Shown: positions 1-9,837, numbered from the stretch's first letter. The stretch: 14,016 bases of DNA from Caryophanales bacterium UBA1231 (GCA_002309035.1 DBWT01000017.1:5536-19551); one strand, 5' to 3'. Notes: generated by a model from the letters alone, not told the origin. Numbers and translations: made by a program.

Positions 1-608
1 GCTTTTAATTCTTCCTGCATTTCTTTTCTCATCTTTAGATCTAGTGCACCTAATGGTTCATCTAGAAGTAAGATTTGAGGTTCATTAACAATCGCTCTTG
101 CGATAGCAATACGTTGTTGTTGACCACCAGATAATGTGTTGATATTTCTAAATTCAAATTCTTCTAAGTCAACAATCTTTAATGCTTTTTTAACTTTTTC
201 ATCAATTTCTTTGTTTTTTAATTTACGATATTTAATCTTTGTATTGCCATTTTTGTCGACAACTTCATGTGGAACTTTTTTAAGCTTTAGTCCATAGGCA
301 ATATTATCGTATACATCCATATGAGGGAATAATGCATAACGTTGAAAAACAGTATTAACAGGACGTTCATAAGGTGGTAAATTAGTAATATCTTTACCGT
401 TAAGTAAAATCTTGCCTGTTGTTGGAATTTCAAAACCAGCAATCATTCTTAGTGTTGTTGTTTTACCACAACCAGATGGACCTAGGAAAGTTACGAATTC
501 GCCTTTTTTAACATAAAGGTTAAAGTTTTCAACAGCAAGTGTTCCATCAAAAGATTTTGATACATCGGTTAATTCAATGATTTTTTCAATTTGTTTTGTT
601 TGTTCCAT
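1..608 (-). CDS. potA: Spermidine/putrescine ABC transporter ATP-binding protein PotA (partial, C-terminus beyond window)
   Basis: This is the ATPase subunit that powers polyamine import by the PotABCD complex at the inner face of the membrane. 202 complete residues are visible. In order they show Walker A GPSGCGKT (43-50), the Q-loop NTVFQ (85-89), the signature LSGGQQQR (159-166), Walker B ILLLDEP (179-185) and the D-loop LGALD (186-190). The sequence YALFPHM after the Q-loop is typical of PotA-type importers. The ATG at 608 has AGGAGA at 621-616, seven bases upstream. It starts 16 nt after the XRE-cupin regulator ends, so the two are co-transcribed. Between Q-loop and signature there are about 18 extra residues compared with E. 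coli PotA as I recall it (around 116-133, Lys/Asn-rich). The C-terminal regulatory domain, and probably potB, potC and potD, lie outside the window. Substrate is inferred from family and context; another PotA-like importer cannot be excluded. Confidence 0.9.
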   Translation of the reverse strand, partial: MEQTKQIEKIIELTDVSKSFDGTLAVENFNLYVKKGEFVTFLGPSGCGKTTTLRMIAGFEIPTTGKILLNGKDITNLPPYERPVNTVFQRYALFPHMDVYDNIAYGLKLKKVPHEVVDKNGNTKIKYRKLKNKEIDEKVKKALKIVDLEEFEFRNINTLSGGQQQRIAIARAIVNEPQILLLDEPLGALDLKMRKEMQEELK

Positions 609-615
609 AATTCAT

Positions 616-621
616 TCTCCT
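616..621 (-). promoter_or_regulatory. Ribosome binding site of potA
   Basis: AGGAGA on the minus strand, seven bases before the potA ATG and just after the stop codon of the upstream regulator. It lets potA be translated independently within the shared transcript. Confidence 0.75.
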
Positions 622-624
622 AAA

Positions 625-1155
625 TTAAAAATTTGGTGGGCTAGATACCCAAATAATGACTGATTGTTTATTACTTATATTATTAATATAATGTGTTTTG
701 TCAGAAGTGATATAAAAAGTCTCACCTTTCTTAACGATTCGTTTTGTATTACCATAAACTAATTCAATTTTACCTGATAATACATAACCAAATTCTTGAC
801 CTTCATGTGGCATATCGATATCGCTTGAAGCACCTACTTCTAAAGTGTAAAGGATTGGTTCCATTTCATTCTTTTGTGAATTAGGTACTAACCAAATAGT
901 TTTATCTGTTTCTTTTTCTTTCACGAAATAATCTTCTTCAGTAAAAACAATTTGTTCTTCTTCATCACTAAAGAATTCTTTTAGTGTTGTTCCAAGTGCA
1001 GTTAGGATATCCATAAGTGTTGAAATCGATGGACTTGTTAAATCATTTTCAAGTTGTGATATATATCCTTTTGTTAAATCACAACGGTCTGCAAGTTCTT
1101 CTTGAGTTAAGGATAATTTAGTCCTCAATGTTTTAATTTTGTTTCCGATGCTCAA
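625..1155 (-). CDS. XRE-family transcriptional regulator with C-terminal cupin domain, probable regulator of the pot operon
   Basis: A 176-residue two-domain regulator. Residues 6-62 form an XRE helix-turn-helix, with the TQEELADRC and KGYISQLEND helices. Residues 105-172 form a small cupin, including the PHEGQEFGYVLSGKIEL stretch and the KKGETFYITSDKTHYI strand pair, where the effector would bind. This domain pair is known in PuuR-like polyamine and amino-acid regulators. It sits 16 nt upstream of potA in the same transcript, so polyamine-responsive control of uptake and of itself is likely. The start is TTG at 1155-1153; the AAGGAGGTT at 1170-1162 supports it, and the next in-frame Met (residue 48) would destroy the HTH. 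The promoter and a double inverted repeat lie directly upstream. The effector is inferred, not shown by the sequence. Confidence 0.85.
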   Translation of the reverse strand: MSIGNKIKTLRTKLSLTQEELADRCDLTKGYISQLENDLTSPSISTLMDILTALGTTLKEFFSDEEEQIVFTEEDYFVKEKETDKTIWLVPNSQKNEMEPILYTLEVGASSDIDMPHEGQEFGYVLSGKIELVYGNTKRIVKKGETFYITSDKTHYINNISNKQSVIIWVSSPPNF

Positions 1156-1161
1156 AATTAT

Positions 1162-1170
1162 AACCTCCTT
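1162..1170 (-). promoter_or_regulatory. Ribosome binding site fixing a TTG start for the XRE-cupin gene
   Basis: AAGGAGGTT on the minus strand is close to a perfect anti-16S match. Eight bases separate its AAGGAGG core from the TTG at 1155. No ATG or GTG is suitably placed, so this site decides the non-ATG start. Confidence 0.8.
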
Positions 1171-1183
1171 TATTAAATAATAA

Positions 1184-1211
1184 TAAACTTAAAGTTTACT
1201 TTTACTAAACT
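1184..1211 (-). promoter_or_regulatory. Probable double operator for the XRE-cupin regulator
   Basis: Two overlapping dyads share one arm. Dyad one is AGTTTA-N7-TAAACT (1193-1211, centre 1202). Dyad two is TAAACTT-A-AAGTTTA (1184-1198, centre 1191). The centres are 11 bp apart, about one helical turn. The block starts seven bases past the -10 box, over the predicted transcription start, as expected for a repressor site. Binding by the adjacent regulator is inferred. Confidence 0.6.
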
Positions 1212-1217
1212 ATGAAT

Positions 1218-1246
1218 ATTATATAATATTTTAAAAATAATTACAA
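1218..1246 (-). promoter_or_regulatory. Sigma-A type promoter of the XRE-cupin/potA operon
   Basis: On the minus strand, -35 TTGTAA (1246-1241), a 17-bp spacer and a perfect -10 TATAAT (1223-1218). The predicted start near 1211 gives a leader of about 55 nt that contains the operator and the ribosome binding site. It lies between the upstream terminator and the regulator gene. Confidence 0.7.
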
Positions 1247-1270
1247 ATAAAAACATATTTTTTTTGTAAA

Positions 1271-1299
1271 AAAATAGAGTCAATTTATGACTCTATTTT
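1271..1299 (-). terminator. Rho-independent terminator ending the hydrolase-side operon
   Basis: A perfect 12-bp stem (1271-1282 with 1288-1299, arm AAAATAGAGTCA) closes a 5-nt loop. On the minus strand the stem runs into seven consecutive T. It lies 146 nt past the hydrolase stop and 25 bp before the -35 box of the pot promoter, so it separates the two transcription units. Confidence 0.85.
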
Positions 1300-1444
1300 G
1301 ACTATTAATATATAAGATTCGACATTAATTTATTATATAATGCAAAGCATCATATTACTACCTATAATTGCTCTTAATTTAGCGTTATTATTAGATTTAT
1401 AAATAAGAAAGATACTTCATCTTCATTACTTTAAAAATTCTTAT
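1300..1444 (-). other. Gene-free 3' untranslated stretch after the hydrolase
   Basis: 145 bp between the hydrolase stop and its terminator. Only trivial reading frames occur, for example a nine-codon minus-strand frame, and there is a tiny hairpin ATGC-AAA-GCAT at 1340-1350. No RNA gene, repeat or convincing promoter is visible. It is long for this compact region, so a decayed gene or a 3' UTR-derived small RNA is possible but unsupported. Confidence 0.4.
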
Positions 1445-2413
1445 TTAGTTTTCAATTAATTCAAAAATCTTTTTGAAAACTAATTCATCTTGTTCTGTCA
1501 TTATCAACAAATCTTTTGATTTCATATATATGATTTGTTCTTCTTTTGTTTTAAATTGTTGTTCTTTTAACATTTTATAATAAGTTCCAAAAGTTTCGTT
1601 CATATATTGAATTGCTGAATCAGTATAGTTAGGATTATGTTTTCTGTGATCAAATAGCATAAAAGATAAATTATCATTTTTAATATGTTTTATGATATAT
1701 CCTGTACTTGATTTATATGGAACCATGCTATCATCTTTTGAATGAATGAAAAGAATTTTATCATTTGTTTCTTTTAAATAATTGATGTTATCAAGATGAT
1801 TATATTCTTTATTTACTTCTTCTTCATATTTAGTAATTGTTTTAAATAGTAAAGGTAAATGAATATGTGACATCCCCATGAATTCTTTTGTGATATTTAT
1901 GAAACCAGAAATAATAACGGCTTTTTTAATACTTTTGTGAAGATTAATTGTATTGAGGGCTGTGTATGCACCTAGGGAATGACCAATAATGGTTATTTCA
2001 TAATCATTTAATTCATTGATTCTTTTGATGTTTTTGTTCGTTAATTCTAAGATTAAATCGTGAACATCGCGTGTTGGCTCATTAACGGAAAATAACGTTT
2101 TACCCTTGCTTTCACCACATCCACAATAATCGAGTGTTAAAACTAAATAACCTTTTTCAGCAAGAAGTTCAATTTCTCTTATGTATGCTGTATGACCTGG
2201 TCCAATACCTGGTAAGAAAATAATTAATTTATCTTTTTTATAATTATCATAGAAATATAAAAATGAATGAATTTCAATATTAATTGAATTCATAAAGATA
2301 TATTCTTCCTTTTGAAAGTTTTCAAAATCAGTATTTGATAAATATTGGATGATGCCATCTTTATCAAATCTTTGAATGAAGTTATCTAAGTAGATTTGTC
2401 TAATTTTATTCAT
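1445..2413 (-). CDS. Alpha/beta-hydrolase fold protein (putative serine hydrolase or esterase)
   Basis: A 322-residue cytoplasmic hydrolase without signal peptide. The nucleophile elbow is GHSLG (144-148), with Ser146 as the likely catalytic serine. The oxyanion-hole strand is FLPGIGPGH (66-74). DYCGCGESKG (95-104) matches the Gly-rich loop common after strand 4. The acid is probably Asp227 or Asp228 in HSKDDSMVP, and the base His256 or His259 in FDHRKHN. The last 60 or so residues are a charged helical extension. The ATG at 2413 has GGAAGG-type sequence about eight bases upstream. A 50-nt gap with a hairpin separates it from the membrane-protein gene, so it is probably the last and perhaps attenuated gene of the long operon. 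Substrate cannot be told; lysophospholipase, acyl esterase or peptidase-like activity are all possible. Confidence 0.8.
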   Translation of the reverse strand: MNKIRQIYLDNFIQRFDKDGIIQYLSNTDFENFQKEEYIFMNSINIEIHSFLYFYDNYKKDKLIIFLPGIGPGHTAYIREIELLAEKGYLVLTLDYCGCGESKGKTLFSVNEPTRDVHDLILELTNKNIKRINELNDYEITIIGHSLGAYTALNTINLHKSIKKAVIISGFINITKEFMGMSHIHLPLLFKTITKYEEEVNKEYNHLDNINYLKETNDKILFIHSKDDSMVPYKSSTGYIIKHIKNDNLSFMLFDHRKHNPNYTDSAIQYMNETFGTYYKMLKEQQFKTKEEQIIYMKSKDLLIMTEQDELVFKKIFELIEN

Positions 2414-2435
2414 ATTATCGACCTTCCATTATTAG

Positions 2436-2461
2436 AAAATCCGGTGATAACACTGGACTTT
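2436..2461 (-). terminator. Imperfect hairpin between the RCK_C gene and the hydrolase gene (weak terminator or attenuator)
   Basis: On the minus strand the arms AAAGTCCAGTG and CACCGGATTT pair around a TTAT loop, with one A-C mismatch and one G-U. Only four T follow, so it should terminate weakly here. It begins three bases after the RCK_C gene's stop, which suggests partial termination that lowers hydrolase expression. Confidence 0.4.
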
Positions 2462-2463
2462 TT

Positions 2464-3441
2464 TTAACCAATTGAAAAAACATCTTTGATTGTTTTAAAA
2501 TTTCCATAAAGAATGATACGATCTTTTTCTTGGAAATATGTATTTTTTGTAACACTAATTGATGTGCCTGCACGTTTGATAATAATGATGTTAATATCGT
2601 ATTGATCTTTTAGACCACTTTCAAATAATGATTTGTTTTGAAGAAATAGAGGTACATCATTTAAATATACTTCAGCCATAACTTTGTCATCAAAATTATC
2701 GATTAAAGAAATTGTGTTGTGGACTTCTTGTACTTCTTCTTTTTCAACCTTCTGCATGAATAGTTTAGTAATCAATGCTTTGTTACCAAAAAGAATAACA
2801 CGATCTTTCTTTTGAAAAATGGTTGATGGTAGAACATCAATTGTTCTTCCATTTCTTTTAATCATTAAAACATTGCTTTCATAGTTCTTTTTAAAGGCAA
2901 TTTCTTTTAATTGTTTGTCTTGTAAATCTTTAGGCATTGTGTTGATTAAAACTTCAACAATGACGTCTTTATCATAATTATCGATGATTGTGATAATGTT
3001 TTGTTTATCACTTCTTTTAAAGATTGCTCTTGCTATAGCTTCTAAAAGTTTTTGTTCATATCTATTGATAATAGGAATACGTAAAAATAAACAGAAGCCT
3101 AAAACAATTAGTGAGATAATAAAGATTGTCATGGAAGAATCCATTTGTGCGCCTTTATTAAGGTTTAACATCATATTGGTAATCAACCCAATAATTAAGC
3201 AGGTGAAAAGATTTCCACTAATCATACAGAATACAGCGATTCTTTTTCTCGTTTTATCAGTTGTGATGATTTCACTTTCCAATGTTGTGAATCCCGCATT
3301 AGTAAAAAGTGAAACAACTTGGAATCTTGCTTTTTGAACAGTTAGACCAGTAATTGAAAAGAGTGCTGTATATATTTCAATTGAAGCCATGTATATGGCA
3401 AGGGTGCCAATAATTAAGGCAATAGATAACCATAGGTCCAT
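2464..3441 (-). CDS. Membrane protein with two C-terminal RCK_C (TrkA-C) domains, possible ion channel or transporter component
   Basis: 325 residues. The N-terminal third is hydrophobic, with likely membrane segments at about 3-30, 66-92 and 103-122. Between the first two lies a conserved-looking loop, KARFQVVSLFTNAGFTTLES (37-56), whose NAGFTT resembles pore-loop sequences of Trk/Ktr potassium transporters. The rest is a tandem duplication of RCK_C, about 150-227 and 245-320. Each copy opens with a DNYDKDV/DNFDDKV strand and ends in KKDRVILFGN or EKDRIILYGN. RCK_C domains in Ktr and related proteins bind c-di-AMP or other small ligands, so ligand-gated cation movement is a reasonable guess. 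No RCK_N (NAD-binding) domain is present. The ATG at 3441 has AAGGAG seven bases upstream and lies 4 nt after ligA. Transport function is inferred. Confidence 0.7.
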   Translation of the reverse strand: MDLWLSIALIIGTLAIYMASIEIYTALFSITGLTVQKARFQVVSLFTNAGFTTLESEIITTDKTRKRIAVFCMISGNLFTCLIIGLITNMMLNLNKGAQMDSSMTIFIISLIVLGFCLFLRIPIINRYEQKLLEAIARAIFKRSDKQNIITIIDNYDKDVIVEVLINTMPKDLQDKQLKEIAFKKNYESNVLMIKRNGRTIDVLPSTIFQKKDRVILFGNKALITKLFMQKVEKEEVQEVHNTISLIDNFDDKVMAEVYLNDVPLFLQNKSLFESGLKDQYDINIIIIKRAGTSISVTKNTYFQEKDRIILYGNFKTIKDVFSIG

Positions 3442-3445
3442 AACA

Positions 3446-5452
<2,007 letters not shown>

Positions 5453-7534
5453 TTATTTAATCTTCTTTGTTTTTTGTCCACCACGAAGGAGTTTTCTCAA
5501 TGAGTGATCCTTTTCAAATAATACTTGGATTGTGCTTTCATCTGATGCTACTACCAAGCCTTTACCGAAGATTGTGTGGTTAACGTGATCACCAGTTTTA
5601 ATTGGTTCATCATCGTTGATTTCTTCGATATCATCATATTTCATTTTCCATTCTTGTGAATCAACAAATTCAGTGATGAAACGTGATTGTGTGTTTAGAA
5701 CAACACGTCCATAAATTAGACGATGGTTTGCACAAGTTAAGTATAGTTTTTCTTTAGCTCTTGTGAAAGCAACATATGCGATACGTCTTTCTTCTTCAAT
5801 ATCGGAATCTTCTTTTAGTGATGGGAAGATACCTTCTTCTAAAGCTACCACAAATACTGCTTTAAATTCTAAACCTTTAACTGAATGAACTGTTGATAAA
5901 ACAACACCATCTTTATCAAAGTTTGTTCCTGCTGATTCATCTAAAATAATATTATCAAAGCCTGCTGATAATTTATCTTTAGATGAGAAATCATCAAGTG
6001 TTTCATCGTGTTCTAGTGAATAAAGAATTGATTTAAATTCTTTTAAGTTATCTACTCTTTCACGATATACTTCATCAATTTCTGTTTCTTTTAAGATTTG
6101 AATATATTCAGTCTTATCTAATAAATAATCATAGAATGTAACTAAATCCATTGTTTCGATTTTTTTGATAAGATCTTGCATTTCAAGTTTGAAAGAAACT
6201 AATTCTTGTGTCTTCGTTGAAGGATTAGATTGATGGAATAAATCAATCGCATCAAATATACTTAAATTATTTTTTTCTTGATAATCAACAAGCTTTTCAA
6301 TTGTTTTATCACCAATACCTCTACTCTTTAAATTGATGATTCTCTTAAAGTGGAAAAGATTATTTGGGTCAATAATAAACTTTAAGTAAGAAATCATATC
6401 TTTGATTTCTTTTCTTTTTAAGAATTGAAAGCCACCATACATTGTATATGGAATAGATTTTTCAATTAAAGCTTTTTCTAAAGATCTTGATAAGACATTG
6501 TTTCGATATAATAATGCAATATCGCTATATTTATAACCTTTATTGATTAATGATTTGATTTCACCCACGATGAAACGTGGTTCATCTTCATAATAGCTCG
6601 TACTAAAGACAACGATGTCTTTACTGGTACCTTTGATGTTACTAACAAGGTTTTTCTTTTCACGATGGATGTTGTGGCTAATTAAAGAATTAGTGCCTCT
6701 TAAGATTTCACTTGTTGAACGATAGTTTTCACTTAAGATAACTTTCAAAGCATTAGGGAAGTCAACACTAAATTGCTTCATATTTAAGACATTAGCGCCT
6801 CTAAATGAATAGATACTTTGATCATCATCGCCAACAACAAAAATATTAACATCTTTACCAGCAAGCATCTTGATGATATTGTATTGAATAATGTTTGTAT
6901 CTTGGAATTCATCAACTAAGATATATTTAAATTTATCTTGATAGAATTTTAAATAATCAGGATATTCGTTGAAGAGTTTTTCTGTTAATAATAGTAAATC
7001 ATCAAAGTCTACTTGATTATCTTTAAAAATCTTTTCTTGATATTTACGATAAATTGAAAGATTTATTCCAAACAATTCACCCATACCATTTTTGTAATTA
7101 GAAATCATATTGTATGCCACACGTGGTGATAGATACTTACGTGATAATTCTAATTCTTTGTAGATTTCATTGATGATTCTAAATGAATCTTCATCATCGA
7201 TGATTTCAAAATTATTTTGATAACCTAAAACATGAATGGTTTGACGAAGAATCTTAGCACATAATGCATGAATAGTTGAAATTGTAACCTTTGATGCATT
7301 AGGTCCTATTAATGCATGGATTCTTTCTCTCATTTCATTTGTTGCTTTTTTAGTAAATGTTATAGCAAGTATTGATTTAGGATCGATACCAACATTATCA
7401 ATCATATAAGCAACACGTGAAGTAAGTGTTCTAGTTTTACCAGTTCCTGCTCCAGCAAAAACAATAACTGGTCCTTCGGTTTGAAGCACTGCTTGTAGCT
7501 GTTCTTTGTTTAAATTTAAATCTTCAATTTTCAT
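5453..7534 (-). CDS. pcrA: ATP-dependent DNA helicase PcrA (UvrD/Rep superfamily 1A)
   Basis: A 3'-5' helicase used in nucleotide-excision repair, plasmid replication and clearing of proteins from DNA. All SF1A motifs are seen: Q-motif LNLNKEQ (6-12), Walker A GAGTGKT (28-34), Ia AITFTKKATNEM (57-68), Ib TISTIHA (84-90), II VDEFQD (207-212), III GDDDQSIYSFRGA (235-247), IV ENYRS (269-273), V STVHSVKGLEF (547-557) and VI RRIAYVAFTRAKE (583-595). The C-terminal end has the Tudor-like stretch HTIFGKGLVV. At 693 residues it is a little shorter than typical PcrA, mainly in the linker before the Tudor-like part. The ATG at 7534 lies 1 nt after the glnS stop and has no Shine-Dalgarno sequence, so translation is probably coupled to glnS. 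Confidence 0.96.
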   Translation of the reverse strand: MKIEDLNLNKEQLQAVLQTEGPVIVFAGAGTGKTRTLTSRVAYMIDNVGIDPKSILAITFTKKATNEMRERIHALIGPNASKVTISTIHALCAKILRQTIHVLGYQNNFEIIDDEDSFRIINEIYKELELSRKYLSPRVAYNMISNYKNGMGELFGINLSIYRKYQEKIFKDNQVDFDDLLLLTEKLFNEYPDYLKFYQDKFKYILVDEFQDTNIIQYNIIKMLAGKDVNIFVVGDDDQSIYSFRGANVLNMKQFSVDFPNALKVILSENYRSTSEILRGTNSLISHNIHREKKNLVSNIKGTSKDIVVFSTSYYEDEPRFIVGEIKSLINKGYKYSDIALLYRNNVLSRSLEKALIEKSIPYTMYGGFQFLKRKEIKDMISYLKFIIDPNNLFHFKRIINLKSRGIGDKTIEKLVDYQEKNNLSIFDAIDLFHQSNPSTKTQELVSFKLEMQDLIKKIETMDLVTFYDYLLDKTEYIQILKETEIDEVYRERVDNLKEFKSILYSLEHDETLDDFSSKDKLSAGFDNIILDESAGTNFDKDGVVLSTVHSVKGLEFKAVFVVALEEGIFPSLKEDSDIEEERRIAYVAFTRAKEKLYLTCANHRLIYGRVVLNTQSRFITEFVDSQEWKMKYDDIEEINDDEPIKTGDHVNHTIFGKGLVVASDESTIQVLFEKDHSLRKLLRGGQKTKKIK

Positions 7535-7535
7535 T

Positions 7536-9176
7536 TTATTTAAAACTTGATTTTAAACCAACAGTTTGGTTAAAAACGAGCTTTCCTCCATGTGTTTCTA
7601 AATCAGTAGTAAAATAACCACAACGAATAAATTGGAAATGTTCATAAGGAACAGTGTCCTTAAGTGATGCTTCAACAAAGCCTTCAAGCTTAGTCCATGA
7701 ATTAGGGTTAAGTCTTTCCATGAAGTTTTCACTAGATACTTTTTCATCTAAGATAAGTGGTTCAAAAATATTAAATGTTGCTTTTAATGCTGTTTTAGCA
7801 TCAACAAAATGAATTGTTCCATTAGGTTTTCTTTCATTGAAGCCACTACCACTTAGAGTTTGTGGATCATATGTACAATGGATTTCAACAACTTCACCAT
7901 TTTCATCTTTCACAACACTTTCACATTTAATGAAGTAAGCATGCATTAATCTTACTTCTAAACCAACAGATAATCTTTTCCATTTATTGTTAGGTCTTTC
8001 TTCGAGAAAATCTGATTTATCGATATATAAATATTTAGAGAAAGTAATTGTTCTTGTTCCTAGTTCTTCATTTTCTTGGTTGTTTGAAGCAGGAAGAATT
8101 TCAATCTTTTCTTCATCATAATTATCGATAACGACCTTTAATGGATTTAAAATAGCCATAGGACGTTTAGCTTTAAGTTTTAAATCTTCTCTTAAAAAAT
8201 GTTCAAGCATTTCATAATCAACTGTTGAATTGATTTTTGAAAGACCTGTAGATAAAATGAAATTACGAATAGAATCAGGTGTAAAGCCTCTTCTTTTTAA
8301 ACCAACTAATGTAGGCATTCTTGGATCATCATAACCTATTACTTTACCTTCATCTACTAGTTGTTTTAAGTAACGTTTACTCATTATTGTATTTGTGATA
8401 CCTAAACGACCAAATTCAATTTGACGTGGTTTATGGTCAACATCACAATTGTTTATAACCCAATCATATAGAGGACGATGATCTTCATATTCTAATGAAC
8501 AAAGTGAATGTGTAATACCTTCAAATGAGTCTTGAAGTGGATGTGCAAAATCATACATAGGGTAAATACACCATTTATCACCTGTTTGATGGTGATTAAT
8601 ATGAATGATACGATATATTACAGGATCTCTCATATTTAGATTTGGTGATGCCATATCAATTTTCGCTCTTAATGTTTTTTCACCATTCGCATATTTACCT
8701 GCTCTCATTTCTTCAAAGAGTTTTAGGTTTTCTTCGATTGAACGATTACGATAAGGAGAATCAGTACCTTTTGTTTTATCATCACCACGATATTTTGATA
8801 ATTCTTCTTGGCTTAAATCACAAACGAAAGCTAAACCTTTTTTAATTAAAAGAATAGCTTTTTCATATGTTCTTTCAAAATATTGTGAACCATAGAAAAC
8901 ATTCTTAGGAATGTAACCTAACCATTTTAAATCTTCTTTGATGGCTTCAACAAATGAAGCATCTTCTTTAACAGGATTTGTGTCATCAAAACGAAGGTTT
9001 GTAGCTCCACCAAAACTTTTAGCAAGTTCAAAATTAGTAATAATAGCACGTGCATGACCAATATGAAGGTATGCATTTGGTTCAGGTGGGAAACGTGTTA
9101 AAATGTGATCAACCTTTCCACTTTCTAATTCTTCTTTCATAATGGTTTTAATGAAGTTTGAAGTATCATTCATCAT
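7536..9176 (-). CDS. glnS: Glutaminyl-tRNA synthetase (GlnRS)
   Basis: Class I synthetase that charges tRNA-Gln directly with glutamine. 546 residues, the normal GlnRS length. The first signature [15 protein letters not shown] (30-44) contains HIGH at 38-41, and the second is MSKR (265-268). GlnRS-type sequences such as [10 protein letters not shown] (204-213), [21 protein letters not shown] (219-239) and YDDPRMPT (282-289) separate it from GluRS. The C-terminal anticodon-binding beta-barrels run from about 330. The first ATG at 9176 is preferred because GAGGT stands eight bases upstream; the adjacent second ATG would lose one residue. It begins 1 nt after the B3/B4 gene. Many low-GC Firmicutes lack GlnRS and make Gln-tRNA with GatCAB, so this gene was probably gained by transfer in some ancestor. 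Confidence 0.96.
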   Translation of the reverse strand: MMNDTSNFIKTIMKEELESGKVDHILTRFPPEPNAYLHIGHARAIITNFELAKSFGGATNLRFDDTNPVKEDASFVEAIKEDLKWLGYIPKNVFYGSQYFERTYEKAILLIKKGLAFVCDLSQEELSKYRGDDKTKGTDSPYRNRSIEENLKLFEEMRAGKYANGEKTLRAKIDMASPNLNMRDPVIYRIIHINHHQTGDKWCIYPMYDFAHPLQDSFEGITHSLCSLEYEDHRPLYDWVINNCDVDHKPRQIEFGRLGITNTIMSKRYLKQLVDEGKVIGYDDPRMPTLVGLKRRGFTPDSIRNFILSTGLSKINSTVDYEMLEHFLREDLKLKAKRPMAILNPLKVVIDNYDEEKIEILPASNNQENEELGTRTITFSKYLYIDKSDFLEERPNNKWKRLSVGLEVRLMHAYFIKCESVVKDENGEVVEIHCTYDPQTLSGSGFNERKPNGTIHFVDAKTALKATFNIFEPLILDEKVSSENFMERLNPNSWTKLEGFVEASLKDTVPYEHFQFIRCGYFTTDLETHGGKLVFNQTVGLKSSFK

Positions 9177-9177
9177 A

Positions 9178-9837
9178 TTATATTACCTCGATTTTTTGTA
9201 TTGTTTTTATTTTTGTATATGAATTAAGTATATTAAATAAAGTATCTTCTTCATTTGATTCTTTAGTGAATATAATAATCATAATTAAATAATTAGTGGT
9301 TGTATCAGTAACAGCAGTTGTAATACTATCAGATGTGGTTGAACCAAAGATGAAATCATCACTATCTAAATCAGTTGTTTTATAAACAATCATATTACAA
9401 ACATTGATACTTTCTCTTTTAATTGCTTGAATTCTTTCACCACATTGTCCAATTGTGATAAAGATATCATTGATTTTATCGATATCAGCGACACAGACAC
9501 TTCTTAAAGTTTCAACCGATAAAATATTACCTAAATCAACAATTGGTGATACTTGATACATATTTCCTTTAATGACTCTTCTAATTAAAGCTTCTTGAGC
9601 ACATCTTGTATGAGATGGGTCTAAACCCATTTTCTTATAGATATCTCTAACCTCTTTAATTTTAGGTATTGTTGTTACTTCATCAAGTTGATATGGGACT
9701 TTTAAAGAAAACAATGCTTTTTCAATATTGTCTTTATCAACACTTTCAAAAGTAACAATGTATGCTAAAACATTAAAATCAGGAATATGTTCATAAATCT
9801 TTTTATCAATTGTTACGGTCATTTTGGATTTCATCAA
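9178..9837 (-). CDS. B3/B4-domain protein (PheRS beta-like tRNA-binding domain, COG3382-like)
   Basis: 219 residues resembling the free-standing B3/B4 domain of phenylalanyl-tRNA synthetase beta chain. The hallmark stretches are [18 protein letters not shown] (61-78), [11 protein letters not shown] (82-92) followed by [11 protein letters not shown], and [15 protein letters not shown] (164-178). In PheRS this module helps edit mischarged tRNA; the free-standing proteins have no well-established role, and trans-editing or RNA binding is inferred. It overlaps the upstream coiled-coil gene by 32 nt and abuts glnS by 1 nt, so it is co-translated with both. The start is uncertain: ATG at 9837 or 9834 has a weak GGAA five or so bases upstream, and ATG at 9822 (residue 6) is an alternative. 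All keep the domain intact. Confidence 0.8.
   Translation of the reverse strand: MMKSKMTVTIDKKIYEHIPDFNVLAYIVTFESVDKDNIEKALFSLKVPYQLDEVTTIPKIKEVRDIYKKMGLDPSHTRCAQEALIRRVIKGNMYQVSPIVDLGNILSVETLRSVCVADIDKINDIFITIGQCGERIQAIKRESINVCNMIVYKTTDLDSDDFIFGSTTSDSITTAVTDTTTNYLIMIIIFTKESNEEDTLFNILNSYTKIKTIQKIEVI

Noticed and set aside
2984..3337. Plus-strand open frame of 117 codons
   Set aside because: Antisense to the membrane part of the RCK_C gene; its hydrophobicity mirrors that gene, and it has no supporting context.
8642..8845. Plus-strand open frame of 67 codons
   Set aside because: Antisense to conserved glnS sequence, with no promoter or independent context.
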